Shown: positions 35,015 through 44,880, numbered from the stretch's first letter. The stretch is DNA of 64,000 nucleotides from Bradyrhizobium sp. NP1 (GCF_030378205.1 NZ_CP127385.1:1838001-1902000), one strand, 5' to 3'. Numbers and translations are program-made. The notes: generated by a model from the sequence alone, not told the origin.

Positions 35015-35862
35015 GCGAACAAATGTCGGCAATGCGCGGCGCCCTGCGCCCTTTCAAGGATTACAAGGCGCGTCACTTCCTGTGGGAGACGAGCGATGAC
35101 GGCCGCGTCGCCACCATCCGCCTCAATCGTCCCGACAAGAAGAACCCCCTGACCTTCGACAGCTACGCCGAACTGCGCGACTTGTTTCGCGATCTGGCCT
35201 ATGCATCGGATGTGCGTGCGGTCGTGCTGGCCGGGGAGGGCGGAAATTTCTGCTCCGGCGGTGACGTCTTCGAGATCATCGAACCGCTGACGCGCATGTC
35301 GATGCCCGACCTCCTCGCATTCACGCGGATGACCGGCGATCTCGTCAAGGCCATGCGCAAATGCCCCCAGCAGATCATTGCCGCGGTCGACGGCATTTGC
35401 GCCGGCGCCGGCGCCATTCTCGCGATGGCGTCAGACCTGCGCTATGCGACGCCTGAGGCCAAGACCGCGTTTCTGTTCACCCGCGTCGGCCTTGCCGGGG
35501 CGGATATGGGGGCCTGCGGAATCCTGCCGCGCATCATAGGCCAGGGCCGTGCTGCCGAACTCTTGTATTCCGGCCGCGCGATGACGGCGCAGGAGGGCCA
35601 GGCCTGGGGATTTTACAACGCCTTGCATTCCGCGGACGTCATCGAAGGCAAGGCTGCCGACGTCGCCCGTTCACTCGCGGATGGGCCCTGGTTCGCGCAT
35701 GGCGTGACCAAGACCATGATGAACCAGGAATGGGCCATGGGCATCGACGAGATGATCGAGTCCGAGGCGCAGGCCCAGGCCATCTGCATGGCGACCGGCG
35801 ATTTCCGCCGCGCGTTCGAGGCGTTTGCGGCCAGGCGCAAGCCCATTTTCGAGGGGAACTGA
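35011..35862 (+). CDS. Enoyl-CoA hydratase/isomerase family protein
   Basis: 283-aa crotonase-fold enzyme with oxyanion-hole segments [11 protein letters not shown] and [13 protein letters not shown] and the later [19 protein letters not shown]. It acts on CoA thioesters, probably hydrating or ring-opening the cyclohexene intermediate of the pathway. Its ATG overlaps the SDR stop. A much longer in-frame reading from 34129 crosses the SDR gene and is discarded. A ribosome site for the next gene lies in its last codons. Confidence 0.88.
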   Translation: MSEQMSAMRGALRPFKDYKARHFLWETSDDGRVATIRLNRPDKKNPLTFDSYAELRDLFRDLAYASDVRAVVLAGEGGNFCSGGDVFEIIEPLTRMSMPDLLAFTRMTGDLVKAMRKCPQQIIAAVDGICAGAGAILAMASDLRYATPEAKTAFLFTRVGLAGADMGACGILPRIIGQGRAAELLYSGRAMTAQEGQAWGFYNALHSADVIEGKAADVARSLADGPWFAHGVTKTMMNQEWAMGIDEMIESEAQAQAICMATGDFRRAFEAFAARRKPIFEGN

Positions 35863-35864
35863 AC

Positions 35865-37049
35865 ATGACAGGCGCCTCCACGCTTCGCGGTCCGACGCGC
35901 GAGCATCTCGACTGGCCGTTCTTCGGCAAAGGGCATCGCGCTTACGTGGAACGGCTCGACGCATTCGCGGCCTCGGGAGCGATGGCTGCGATCGATCATT
36001 CCGATGTCGACGATGCGTGCCGCAAGATTGCGGCGGCGCTCGGCGAGGCCGGATTGCTCGATGCCTGCGTCGCAGCGCCCGACGGAGACGCCTCGACAAT
36101 TGATTCTCGCAAGGCCTGCCTCGCCCGCGAAACACTCGCGTGGCACGACGGTCTCGCCGATTTCGCATTCGCGATGCAGGGGCTCGGCTCCGGGGCCATC
36201 GGCCTTGCAGGTTCGCCAGGAATCCGTCGAACCGTTTTACCGAAGGTGCGCGCGGGACAGTGGCTCGCGGCTTTCGCCTTGTCGGAGAGGGACGCGGGCT
36301 CCGACGTCGCGGCGATGACGTGCGCCGCGCGCCGCGAGGGCGACGTTTTCGTGCTCGACGGCGAAAAGACCTGGATATCGAATGGCGGAATCGCCGACGT
36401 CTACTGTGTCTTTGCCCGAACGGGCGAAGCACCGGGCGCGCGGGGCTTGTCGGCCTTTGTCGTTTATCCCGACGATCCCGGCTTCTCGATCGCTGAGCGC
36501 ATCGACGTGATCGCACCGCATCCGCTGGCGACGCTGCGATTCGAGAATTGCCGCCTCCCGGCCGATCGTCTGCTCGGCGCGCCGGGTGAGGGCTTCAAGC
36601 TCGCGATGCGCACGCTTGACATATTCCGCGCCTCCGTCGCCGCTGCATCTCTCGGCTTCGCGCGGCGCGCGCTGGACGAAGCGACTGCACATGCTCGCCA
36701 GCGCAAGATGTTCGGCGCGACGCTCGGGGATTTGCAACTGACGCAGGCTGCGATCGGCGATATGGCGACCGGCGTCGACGCCGCGGCGTTGCTGACCTAT
36801 CGCGCGGCGTGGCGCCGCGACGTGCAGGGCCTGCCGACCACGAAGCAAGCCGCCATGGCGAAGATGGCGGCCACCGAGACGGCCCAACAAGTGATCGACC
36901 GTGCCGTCCAGATGTTCGGCGGGCGAGGCGTCAAATCCGGCGAGATGGTCGAAAGGCTGTACCGGGAGATTCGCGCGTTGCGCATCTACGAAGGCGCAAC
37001 CGAAGTCCAGAAATTGATTGTCGCCCGGGAAACGTTCAAGGCCGTTTGA
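35865..37049 (+). CDS. Acyl-CoA dehydrogenase family protein
   Basis: 394-aa flavoprotein with [42 protein letters not shown] and the C-terminal catalytic base in [21 protein letters not shown] lies seven bases before ATG 35865, and the previous stop is two bases away. The first 80 residues diverge from typical short-chain enzymes. In the operon it would oxidise a CoA-bound intermediate after ring dearomatisation. It is distinct from the neighbouring glutaryl-CoA dehydrogenase. Confidence 0.87.
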   Translation: MTGASTLRGPTREHLDWPFFGKGHRAYVERLDAFAASGAMAAIDHSDVDDACRKIAAALGEAGLLDACVAAPDGDASTIDSRKACLARETLAWHDGLADFAFAMQGLGSGAIGLAGSPGIRRTVLPKVRAGQWLAAFALSERDAGSDVAAMTCAARREGDVFVLDGEKTWISNGGIADVYCVFARTGEAPGARGLSAFVVYPDDPGFSIAERIDVIAPHPLATLRFENCRLPADRLLGAPGEGFKLAMRTLDIFRASVAAASLGFARRALDEATAHARQRKMFGATLGDLQLTQAAIGDMATGVDAAALLTYRAAWRRDVQGLPTTKQAAMAKMAATETAQQVIDRAVQMFGGRGVKSGEMVERLYREIRALRIYEGATEVQKLIVARETFKAV

Positions 37050-37061
37050 AGGATAAATCAC

Positions 37062-38261
37062 ATGACCGACAGGACTCACTCCGCGTCGCAAGGTTTCGAT
37101 TGGGCCGATCCCTTCCGGATCGAGGATCAACTGTCCGAGGAGGAGCGGCTGATCCAGGAGACGGCACGCGCCTATTGCCAGGAAAAGCTGGCGCCTCGCG
37201 TGCTGCAGGCGTTTCGCCAGGAGCAGACCGACCCTGCAATCTTCCGTGAGATGGGAGAGCTCGGCTTGCTCGGACCGACAATCTCTCCGGAGTATGGCGG
37301 CGCGGGACTCAACTATGTCGCCTATGGCCTCATCGCGCGCGAGGTCGAACGCGTCGATTCCGGTTATCGCTCGATGATGAGCGTGCAGTCCTCGCTTGTG
37401 ATGGTTCCGATCGAGACTTTCGGCAGCGACGCGCAGAAGCGCAAATATCTGCCCAGGCTCGCGAGCGGAGAATGGATCGGCTGTTTCGGCCTGACCGAGC
37501 CGAACCACGGATCCGACCCGGGCTCGATGATCACGCGCGCGCGCAAGGTCGATGGCGGCTACAGCCTCACCGGCGCCAAGACCTGGATCAGCAATGCCCC
37601 GATCGCCGACGTCTTCCTGGTCTGGGCCAAGACCGAGGATGGCGTGATCCGCGGCTTCATTCTGGAAAAGGGGTGGAAGGGCCTCTCGGCCCCGGCCATC
37701 CATGGCAAGGTCGGCCTGCGCGCCTCGATTACGGGCGAGATCGTTCTCGACAACGTCTTCGTCCCCGATGAAAACCTGATGCCGGGCGTGAAGGGATTGA
37801 AGGGGCCGTTCACCTGTCTCAATTCCGCGCGCTTCGGCATTGCCTGGGGCGCGCTCGGCGCAGCGGAGGCCTGCTACGCAACCGCGCGCCAATATGTGCT
37901 CGATCGCAAGCAGTTCGGCCGTCCGCTCGCGGCCAACCAGCTCATTCAGAAGAAGCTCGCCGACATGGCAACCGACATCTCGCTCGGCCTTCAAGGTTGC
38001 CTGCGGCTCGGCCGCATGAAGGAGGACGGGCATCCGCCGGTCGAGTTGACCTCGATCGTCAAGCGGAATTCATGCGGCAAGGCGCTCGATATCGCACGAA
38101 CGGCGCGTGACATGCTGGGCGGCAACGGCATTTCCGACGAATTCGGCGTCGCGCGCCATCTCGTCAATCTGGAGGTCGTCAACACCTATGAGGGCACGCA
38201 CGATATCCATGCCCTCATCGTTGGTCGCGCGATCACCGGAATCGCGGCCTTCAGCAATTGA
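37062..38261 (+). CDS. gcdH: Glutaryl-CoA dehydrogenase
   Basis: 399-aa decarboxylating acyl-CoA dehydrogenase converting glutaryl-CoA to crotonyl-CoA. Family marks are [30 protein letters not shown], the substrate/flavin region [27 protein letters not shown] and the catalytic Glu in [22 protein letters not shown] precedes the ATG 12 bases after the previous gene. It suggests the aryl-CoA pathway drains through a glutaryl-CoA or similar dicarboxylyl-CoA intermediate. Confidence 0.92.
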   Translation: MTDRTHSASQGFDWADPFRIEDQLSEEERLIQETARAYCQEKLAPRVLQAFRQEQTDPAIFREMGELGLLGPTISPEYGGAGLNYVAYGLIAREVERVDSGYRSMMSVQSSLVMVPIETFGSDAQKRKYLPRLASGEWIGCFGLTEPNHGSDPGSMITRARKVDGGYSLTGAKTWISNAPIADVFLVWAKTEDGVIRGFILEKGWKGLSAPAIHGKVGLRASITGEIVLDNVFVPDENLMPGVKGLKGPFTCLNSARFGIAWGALGAAEACYATARQYVLDRKQFGRPLAANQLIQKKLADMATDISLGLQGCLRLGRMKEDGHPPVELTSIVKRNSCGKALDIARTARDMLGGNGISDEFGVARHLVNLEVVNTYEGTHDIHALIVGRAITGIAAFSN

Positions 38262-38269
38262 GGTTGGAT

Positions 38270-38707
38270 ATGCCAGCACTCGAGACCTCACGACCACTGC
38301 GGTTCGGGGATTGCGATCCTTCGGGTATCGCCTATTTCCCGTCCTATCTCGACATGCTCGCCGGCGTGCTCGAAGAATTGTTCGCCGCCGCAGGCGCGCC
38401 CTTCACCCGCTTGATCAGCGAGCGCGGGATGGGGACGCCAACGGTGCGGCTGGAAGTCGAATTTGCGCGACCCGGTTTCCACGGAGACCGGCTCGACTGG
38501 TCCGTCGCGGTCATGCGCCTGGGCCGCAGCTCCGCCGAACTTCGCTACCAGGTGCGGGCGCGCGGCGAGGATCTGTGGTCGGCTCGCCAGACCGTCGTCC
38601 TCACTGCGCTATCATCGCACAAGGCCATTCCCTGGCCGGACGACATTCGCGCCGGGCTTTCGCAATTCATCACGGAGAACACCGATGCTAGCCATTCTGC
38701 AGCCTGA
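38270..38707 (+). CDS. 4-Hydroxybenzoyl-CoA thioesterase family protein
   Basis: 145-aa hotdog-fold thioesterase. The active-site block is FGDCDPSGIAYFPSYLDM with the catalytic-type Asp, and later strands VRLEVEFARPGFHGDRLDW, read as VRLEVEFARPGF then HGDRLDW. GAGGTTGG precedes ATG 38270. It probably releases CoA from aryl or dead-end thioesters to protect the CoA pool. The next gene overlaps its end by 23 bases. Confidence 0.87.
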   Translation: MPALETSRPLRFGDCDPSGIAYFPSYLDMLAGVLEELFAAAGAPFTRLISERGMGTPTVRLEVEFARPGFHGDRLDWSVAVMRLGRSSAELRYQVRARGEDLWSARQTVVLTALSSHKAIPWPDDIRAGLSQFITENTDASHSAA

Positions 38708-39080
38708 GGGCTGGGCCAAACCCAAGGGTTATGCGAATGGGGTCGCGGCGAGCGGACGCCATATCTTCGTCGCCGGCCAGATCGGCTGGAACGGCGATTG
38801 CGTCTTCGAGAGCGACGATCTTGCCGACCAGACACGGCAGGCGCTCGAGAACGTCGTCGCCGTTCTGGCGGAGGCCGGCGCCGGCCCGGAGCATGTCACG
38901 TCGATGACGTGGTATCTCGTCGACAAGTCGGACTACCTGCGCAGTTTGAGTGCGATCGGTCAGGCCTGGCGCGACACGATGGGACGCAATTTCCCGGCCA
39001 TGGCGGCCGTGCAGGTGGTGGCGTTGATGGAGGATCGCGCCAAGATCGAAATCCAGGCGCACGCCGTTCTGCCGGAGTGA
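38685..39080 (+). CDS. RidA/YjgF family protein without the canonical active-site Arg
   Basis: 131-aa Rid-fold protein with FVAGQIGWNGDCVFES, QTRQALENVVAVLAEAGAG and KIEIQAHAVLPE. In RidA imine deaminases an Arg lies a few residues before the K-I-E-I strand; here that segment reads VVALMEDRAKIEI, so the position appears to be Ala. It therefore looks like a Rid subfamily lacking the standard deaminase residue. A longer upstream frame exists, but ACGGAG precedes ATG 38685 inside the thioesterase end. In an aminoaryl-CoA pathway it might handle enamine/imine intermediates; this is inference. Confidence 0.85.
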   Translation: MLAILQPEGWAKPKGYANGVAASGRHIFVAGQIGWNGDCVFESDDLADQTRQALENVVAVLAEAGAGPEHVTSMTWYLVDKSDYLRSLSAIGQAWRDTMGRNFPAMAAVQVVALMEDRAKIEIQAHAVLPE

Positions 39081-39353
39081 GCCGGCACTGCGCCGCGCGT
39101 GGCCTCCACCCTCGGAGGCTGGCGCTCCATCGAGCTGAGCTACGGGTGGATCTCCGTTACTTGCGCGGGTTTCCTCGATGAAGTGACGAACGTGTGTCTC
39201 GAAAACCCTTGAATTCCCTTCGCGCCGGACACGCGGCAACCCATCGACAACCCGATGCGCGCAACCAGATTGTGGCGGGCTCCATTGACGCGGTGGGGCG
39301 GGGACACGACATATCCCGTAGCATCGATCCGGGGCACTACTCGGGAGCAAGAC

Positions 39354-40553
39354 ATGAACGCGCCGCCAAACATCGATCCCGTCACCGCGCATTCTGACGA
39401 CGACGTCGTGCACTGGCTGACAAACGACACGCGCGATGAGCGCTTCATTGACAATATTCTCACCGAGCTGTGTATCCGGCTCCAGCGGGCGGGTATTCCC
39501 GTCAAGCGGGCGTCGCTTCATTTCCTGATCCACCATCCGCAGTGGCTTGGCGCCCGGATCATGTGGGCCGACGGGATGCACGAGGCCGAGCTTGCGAGAG
39601 TTGACTACGATGTCAGGGAGCGATCCGAATACATCGACAGCCCCGTCAACGAAATCCATAACGGTGCCACCGAGGTGCGCGAGAATCTCGAACGCGATCC
39701 TTCGCTGGGCCGCCAGCACGCCATCTATGACGAGATGCGGGCGAAAGGCCTAACCGACTATGTGGCGTGGCCGATGCATCATACGCTCGGCAAGCGGCAT
39801 ATCGCGACCTTTGCAACCGATCGGCCCGGAGGTTTCGACGACGCTCATATCGCCAGCCTGTTGAAACTGATGCCGGCTCTGGCGCTGGTCAGCGAAATCC
39901 GTATCAAGAACCGGCTGGCGCGAACGCTGCTCGAAACCTATGTCGGGTCGCATGCCGGCGAGCTCATTCTGGCCGGCGCCACCAGGCGCGGAAGCGGGGC
40001 GACGGTACGCGCCGCCATCATGATCTGCGATCTGCGCGATTTCACCCGGATCTCCGACAACTGGCCGCGCGATGACGTCATTGATCTTCTGAACGGCTAT
40101 TTCGACGCGATGTCGGAGCCGATCGCGCGACATGGCGGGGAAATACTGAAATTCATCGGCGACGGTCTGCTCGCCATTTTTCCGCTCAGCCAGCCGTCGG
40201 CCTGCGCGAATCTGTTGCATGCCGTGGCCGAAGCCCGTCAGGCCATGGTCGCCCTGAACGAAAAGAACAGCGAAACCGGTCGTGCACCGCTGAATTATGG
40301 CATCGGCGTCCACGTCGGAGACGTCATGTACGGCAATATCGGGTCGCGCACCCGGCTCGACTTCACGGTCATCGGTCCTGCGGTCAACATGGCTTCGCGT
40401 CTCGAAACACTCACCAAACAATTGGGAAGAACGGTGCTGCTGTCCCGCGACTTCGCCGACCTCGTCGAAAGCGATTTCGATCTCGAACGCGTCGGCGAAT
40501 ATCCGGTGCGGGGCTTCAACGATCCGATCGAGCTGTTTGCGTATCACGGCTGA
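39354..40553 (+). CDS. Adenylate/guanylate cyclase domain protein
   Basis: 399-aa protein. The first 230 residues are a possible sensory region. The C-terminal half is a class III cyclase catalytic domain: AAIMICDLRDFTRIS with the first metal Asp, EILKFIGDGLLAIFP with the second, and GIGVHVGDVMYGNIGS, DFTVIGPAVNMASRLE. GGAGC precedes ATG 39354; the upstream extension to 39255 has no support. No transmembrane segment is seen, so it is probably soluble. Typical of rhizobial multi-copy cyclases; the signal is unknown. The gap 39081-39353 holds no clear gene. Confidence 0.88.
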   Translation: MNAPPNIDPVTAHSDDDVVHWLTNDTRDERFIDNILTELCIRLQRAGIPVKRASLHFLIHHPQWLGARIMWADGMHEAELARVDYDVRERSEYIDSPVNEIHNGATEVRENLERDPSLGRQHAIYDEMRAKGLTDYVAWPMHHTLGKRHIATFATDRPGGFDDAHIASLLKLMPALALVSEIRIKNRLARTLLETYVGSHAGELILAGATRRGSGATVRAAIMICDLRDFTRISDNWPRDDVIDLLNGYFDAMSEPIARHGGEILKFIGDGLLAIFPLSQPSACANLLHAVAEARQAMVALNEKNSETGRAPLNYGIGVHVGDVMYGNIGSRTRLDFTVIGPAVNMASRLETLTKQLGRTVLLSRDFADLVESDFDLERVGEYPVRGFNDPIELFAYHG

Positions 40554-40878
40554 GGTGCAGCGCTTTTACGTCTCGAAGCCATTCCATCCGGCAACACCGG
40601 GAGCGCCAGACACCTGTTTCCGGCCGGGCGTTTCATGTCGGCGACCGGATCGGTCCACCCGTTTTACTGAGATCGTTTGGCCGAGCGAGCTTTGGGCTTG
40701 GGCGTCGACGGCACGGCCGGCGCATTCATCGTCTGGAATTCCCGGCAGAACGAGGGCGTCACGATGGATATCGAGACGCCGGAGCATGGAGACGATCACC
40801 ACGGGCATTCAGGCCCTCGCATGGCGTCCATAAAGTCGCCTTCATCAGTGATCGCCCAATGCCGAAGAAAGGTGCAAC
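40554..40878. other. Non-coding stretch, nothing recognised
   Basis: 325 bases between the cyclase gene and the secreted protein gene. The open frames here look like composition-driven shadows. No repeat, RNA or terminator was recognised; the AAGGTG ribosome site of the next gene is at its right edge. Confidence 0.5.
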
Positions 40879-41274
40879 ATGTCGTCCCGTGCAACCGCCG
40901 GTCGCAGATCGGCAACGGCTTTGCTCGCCGCCATGGCAGCATTGCTGCCGCTATTGACGATCCCGTCATCCGCTCGCGCTGCCGCTCGGCCGTCGGACAC
41001 GGTAACGGCGCGACAGGGCTCCGCCGCCAATGTGATCTCCGGTGCAAGCGAAGCGATTCCAGGCGGTTATATTGTCGTATACGTCGCTGCCGGCCGATCC
41101 GCCCCCTATTCGAGCGGCCCGCTGCTGCATTCCAGCGTGGGGCCAGGGCTGAACATTTCTGGTCCGGATGGAATCTCCACGGTGACGGTCAAGGCCGTGC
41201 CTTGTGGAATAGCGGCGCACGGAACTGACGGGTCAACAACCTGTGTCGGAATACCCGATCGTCCCGGCAGATAA
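40879..41274 (+). CDS. Secreted protein with a GPDG...TTC C-terminal motif
   Basis: 131-aa precursor with signal peptide (ALLAAMAALLPLLTIPSSARA). The mature part ends in ISGPDGISTVTVKAVPCG, IAAHGTDGSTTCVGI. Two Cys about 20 residues apart may pair. The same C-terminal pattern occurs in the glycine-rich protein at 41637-42251, so they share a module. AAGGTG precedes the ATG. No named domain recognised. Confidence 0.72.
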   Translation: MSSRATAGRRSATALLAAMAALLPLLTIPSSARAAARPSDTVTARQGSAANVISGASEAIPGGYIVVYVAAGRSAPYSSGPLLHSSVGPGLNISGPDGISTVTVKAVPCGIAAHGTDGSTTCVGIPDRPGR

Positions 41275-41291
41275 CGATCGCATCAATCCGC

Positions 41292-41320
41292 GCCGGCGCA
41301 GGAAATTCTCCTGCACCGGC
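41292..41320 (+). terminator. Stem-loop after the secreted protein gene
   Basis: GCCGGCGCAGGA (41292-41303) and TCCTGCACCGGC (41309-41320) form a 12-bp stem with one mismatch and a 5-base loop, 17 bases beyond the stop at 41274. No T-run follows. The remaining bases to 41636 contain no gene I can support; a TTGACA at 41449-41454 lacks a good -10 partner. Confidence 0.5.
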
Positions 41321-41636
41321 AAAGAGAAAGCTGCATTGCGCGCAACGCGTCCGCCGTCACGAGAACAGGAGCAAAGTTGATCGATCGGCCATTGCGGATG
41401 ACGCCGGCCCAGGTCCGTTTCTTGCATCCACTCAAGCCACAACGTCGCTTGACAAAAATCAACGCGCCCCGGGGCCGGTGGGCCCCTACATAGTGGATGG
41501 GAGCAAGTCGCAGAACATTTCGGCCTCCTCAGTAAGCAGGGAACCTTTCTGCTGGACTCCGCGTTCGGCATTCACTCGCGTGTCAATCGGTGTCTGCGCA
41601 GTAATCCTCCCGCGTCAAATCGGAAAGGAATGCGTC

Positions 41637-42251
41637 ATGGTCATCCGCAATCCGAGGATCTTGACATTCGCGTTGCTGCTATCGGCCCTGCCGATGGGAC
41701 TTGCGCTCGCCGGAGGCCGTGGCGGCGGTGGCCTCGGGGCCGGGGTGGGGGCGGCGGGCACCGGCAGCGCTGGCGTAGGCGGTGGAGCACCGGCGGGATC
41801 CGTCGGCGGGGGCCCTCCCGCCGGGCAGGTAGGGGGCGGCAGCCCCGGGTCGAGCAATCCTCAGGGCAACGGATCGGCGGGCGCCGGCAATCCCAGGTTG
41901 AACGCCGTCGGGATCAGCGCGCCGGAAAACCGCAGCAACACGCCCGGAATTCCACAGGCCACGACCACCACAGGCGAGATCGGTAGTGCAGGTGTGGGAT
42001 TAGGGCAGGCCGGCGGCATCTCGCCGGAAGCCTTGAGCAAGGCAGATCAAGCGTCCGAACGTTCGACCGCGCCGGAAACTCTTCACGGCATCGCAGACGA
42101 GCAGGCCGGACTATCGACGGTCGGACTGGCGATAGCGGGACCTGATGGCGTGTCGACGGTGACGGTCGCGCCACGGCCCTGCAGCGTTGCGGCCCACGAA
42201 ACGGACGGTATCACAACCTGCATCGGAGTCGGCAAGGAGCGCCGCCGATGA
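41637..42251 (+). CDS. Glycine-rich secreted protein with the same C-terminal motif
   Basis: 204-aa precursor with signal peptide (LTFALLLSALPMGLALAGG). A low-complexity Gly/Ala/Ser/Pro-rich region of about 75 residues (GGRGGGGLGAG; GSVGGGPPAGQVGGGSP) and a polar spacer lead to a C-terminal module IAGPDGVSTVTVAPRPCSV, AAHETDGITTCIGV. The final module matches the protein at 40879-41274. GGAAAGGA precedes ATG 41637; the extension to 41478 is unsupported. Possibly a surface or envelope protein. Confidence 0.72.
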   Translation: MVIRNPRILTFALLLSALPMGLALAGGRGGGGLGAGVGAAGTGSAGVGGGAPAGSVGGGPPAGQVGGGSPGSSNPQGNGSAGAGNPRLNAVGISAPENRSNTPGIPQATTTTGEIGSAGVGLGQAGGISPEALSKADQASERSTAPETLHGIADEQAGLSTVGLAIAGPDGVSTVTVAPRPCSVAAHETDGITTCIGVGKERRR

Positions 42252-42311
42252 CCGGCCTCTCCCGTGAATTCCGATCTGAAGAAATCCTGGTCTGAAAAGA
42301 GAGCGTTCAGC

Positions 42312-42971
42312 GTGCATAGAAAACGTTGCTGTGTCGTTGCGTCGCTGACTTTGGTTGTCGCTGCCGGGCCGCTCGCGGGCATAGCGCTCGCGCGAGATCG
42401 TCCGTCCAACGATCTCCCCGTTCGAGCCGTGCTCGTCGAAGCTTCGCCGAGCCTCGCGCCGTTTCAGCACGTTCGTTTTTGCCTTCGCTATCCGGCCGAG
42501 TGCAAGTCGGATCCCAGCGAGGACGACAGTATCCATCTCACCAGGGAGAACCTGGAGCTGCTCGGCCGCGTCAATCATGCCGTCAATGCCGCCATCGTTC
42601 CCCTTGCCAAGCACTACGGCGCAAATCTCGGGGATCGCTGGACGATTGCGCCAAGCGCGGGAGACTGCAACGATTACGCCGTCACCAAGCGTCACGAGCT
42701 TATCCGTAGCGGGCTGCCGGCCAAAGCCCTGAGACTGGCCGTGGTCAGGACCGCATCGGAAGTCGGCCATCTTGTGCTGCTCGTCTCGACGACAAGAGGC
42801 GATCTGGTGTTGGACAATTTGACCGAAGCGGTACGGCCCTGGCAAACCACCGACTATCACTGGCTGAAGATCCAGTCGGCGCGCGATTCCAAGTTCTGGT
42901 ACGACCTCAAGGTGGCGACGGCATTGCCGTCACCGGCCAACCGCAGGCTGCGCGTGGCCCAGCGGCAATAA
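42312..42971 (+). CDS. Transglutaminase-like cysteine peptidase (BTLCP family)
   Basis: 219-aa secreted protein with leader CCVVASLTLVVAAGPLAGIALA. The Cys-His-Asp triad is visible in order: GDCNDYAVTKRHEL (Cys), EVGHLVLLV (His), DLVLDNL (Asp). Bacterial transglutaminase-like cysteine proteinases (LapG-like fold) process surface proteins. GTG 42312 follows AAGAGAG; GTG 42264 is an alternative start. Its position after two secreted genes on the same strand might mean a shared envelope role; this is inference. Confidence 0.85.
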   Translation: MHRKRCCVVASLTLVVAAGPLAGIALARDRPSNDLPVRAVLVEASPSLAPFQHVRFCLRYPAECKSDPSEDDSIHLTRENLELLGRVNHAVNAAIVPLAKHYGANLGDRWTIAPSAGDCNDYAVTKRHELIRSGLPAKALRLAVVRTASEVGHLVLLVSTTRGDLVLDNLTEAVRPWQTTDYHWLKIQSARDSKFWYDLKVATALPSPANRRLRVAQRQ

Positions 42972-43040
42972 CCACCTCGGAAACGTCAGCTCTGCCTCGA
43001 ACCGATCGCGAAGCTGACGATGCTGTGGCAAAAGCATGCG

Positions 43041-43928
43041 TCAGTAGGGGGCTTCGTTCCTGGTGGCATCGAGGATCGGAATCCCGCCGTTTTGCCGCAA
43101 GGCGGCCGCTGCCTTGCGATAGTCGCTGGGACTGACGCTGGTGTGCTGCTGGAAGAACCGGGAAAAGTGTCCGGGGGCCGAGAACCCGAGACGTCTTGCG
43201 ATCTCCGTCAGCGGATGCGTGGTGCTCGCGAGCGTTCGTGCCGCGACATCGATGCAAAGCGCGTCCATGTAGAGGCGCGGCGATACGCCGGTACAGGAAC
43301 GGAACAGCTCGAAGAAGCGGGAGCGCGACAGGCCCGCAATCTGCGCCAGGTCGGACATCTCGACTTCCTTCGAGATGTGATCGCGCATATGCGCGATCGC
43401 GCGGCGGATACGGTAGTCGAGCGTGGTCGTGGAGCGGGGAAGGTCGCTTCGCGCCTTGCCGGTCGCGTAGCTGGAAAGCGTCTGGTCGATCAGGTCATAG
43501 AGAATTTCCTCGAGGCGGACCTCGGAGCTGTCGCCCGAGATCATCGTCGCGGCAAGATGGTCGGCAAGCGAGCGGATCAGGGTGGAGATGGGGGCCGACG
43601 GCCTTGCGAAAGGCTTCAGCCGCCCGGAGGTCACGTCCGCCGAGCGCTCGGACAGCCAGACCGTCTCCACGTAGAGCGCCAGCACGCGGCTCGCCGGACC
43701 GCCGGCGCGCCGCGGGTTGCGATGCGGCATCCAGGGATTGACCAGCACGATCGTGTCGTCGCGAAACGGTGCGCGCTCGTCGCAGACATAGTAGTGGCCG
43801 TCGGCCCCGCCGCATTTGATCAGCACATGGCATTGCGAGTGCGCGTGTTCGACGACCGGCGTGTTGGTGTCAAACAGAACCGCGCGCCCGAAGCGGCCCT
43901 GGAACGCCCGGATTTCCTGTTTGAGCAT
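43041..43928 (-). CDS. AraC family transcriptional regulator
   Basis: 295-aa regulator. The N-terminal cupin-like sensor includes HAHSQCHVLIKCGG, VLVNPWMPHRNPR. The C-terminal helix-turn-helix pair is MSDLAQIAGLSRSRFFELF and LTEIARRLGFSAPGHFSRFF. GGGAGGG lies before ATG 43928, so the longer frame to 44120 is not used. It is divergent from a cupin gene and an MFS transporter gene, which it probably regulates. The effector is unknown. Confidence 0.87.
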   Translation of the reverse strand: MLKQEIRAFQGRFGRAVLFDTNTPVVEHAHSQCHVLIKCGGADGHYYVCDERAPFRDDTIVLVNPWMPHRNPRRAGGPASRVLALYVETVWLSERSADVTSGRLKPFARPSAPISTLIRSLADHLAATMISGDSSEVRLEEILYDLIDQTLSSYATGKARSDLPRSTTTLDYRIRRAIAHMRDHISKEVEMSDLAQIAGLSRSRFFELFRSCTGVSPRLYMDALCIDVAARTLASTTHPLTEIARRLGFSAPGHFSRFFQQHTSVSPSDYRKAAAALRQNGGIPILDATRNEAPY

Positions 43929-44110
43929 GCCTCGCCCTCCCGGCACGCCGACCATAGCCAGAAGCCGCCCGTCCGATCCAGCCGGAAAAATCGGACGGAT
44001 TGGTAAGTCGGCGGACGCGTGGGTAAAGCCAAACGGCGCAAGATCGGGACAAGTCTCGTTACGACAACAAGGAAGCGCCGCGCTCAAATCGACGCAAACG
44101 GAGGAGCATC

Positions 44111-44761
44111 GTGCCACCACGTCTTGGCCTGTTCGAGGATATCTACCGCGGCGCCGCGGTTGCCGATCTTCCCGCCGGCACGCGCATGCTCTTCATCGTG
44201 CACGGTTCGATGGCGATCGACGGGCGCACGTTGCAGAGCGGCGCGGCGTGGTTCGGCGAGAGCGACGTCACCTGCACCGCGGGTGCGGAAGGTGCCGCGG
44301 TCTGGCGCTGGGAGCTCTCGCACGGAGAGGCGGCGCAACCGGATGCCGTCGACGTCGTCACCCGAACCAAGCTGTCCGCAATTCTGGATACGATCCCGGC
44401 AGGCGACCTGCTGTTTCGCGGCGACAGCGTCGCGTTCCCGCCCGGCGGAACGGCGCTCACGCACCGGCATCAAGGTCCGGGAATTCGCTGCATGATCGAA
44501 GGCGCAATCCGCATCGACACGCACGGCCGCTCGACGTCGTACGGGCCCGGCGGCGCATGGTTCGAAACCGGTCCCGACAGCGTGTTCGCGCAGGCGGACA
44601 TGCATCGGCCGAGCCGGTTTATCCGCGCGATGATCCTGCCTCGCGCTCTGCTGGGGCAAAGCTCGATCCGCTACGTCTACGAGGAAGACAAGAGCAAGCC
44701 CAAATCCCAGAAGTATGAAGTGTTCATTGATCAGCCCATTGCCTTCACCGGAGCCGGATGA
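44111..44761 (+). CDS. Cupin domain protein
   Basis: 216-aa protein starting at GTG with GGAGGAG upstream. It looks bicupin-like: an N-terminal half with AGTRMLFIVHGSMAIDGRTL and a C-terminal half with FPPGGTALTHRHQGPGIRCM, IEGAIRIDTHG. His residues in THRHQGP could bind a metal. It lies between the divergent AraC gene and an MFS transporter, suggesting a small uptake-and-modification unit. I cannot name the substrate. Confidence 0.72.
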   Translation: MPPRLGLFEDIYRGAAVADLPAGTRMLFIVHGSMAIDGRTLQSGAAWFGESDVTCTAGAEGAAVWRWELSHGEAAQPDAVDVVTRTKLSAILDTIPAGDLLFRGDSVAFPPGGTALTHRHQGPGIRCMIEGAIRIDTHGRSTSYGPGGAWFETGPDSVFAQADMHRPSRFIRAMILPRALLGQSSIRYVYEEDKSKPKSQKYEVFIDQPIAFTGAG

Positions 44762-44880
44762 GGGGTCGGCGCAGCGAGGGCTGAAACCAGGCCGGAAAAT
44801 CCGGGCCAGCCGAGGTCCCGGCCGAAATGGATCCGGGGCGCGGCATCAAACAAGCAAGAGATCAATCGGGGGAGAGCAAC

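Noticed and set aside
39102..39119. A short GCCTCC/GGAGGC stem after the Rid-family gene as a terminator
   Set aside because: Only six pairs with no T-run in a GC-rich sequence; not distinguishable from chance.
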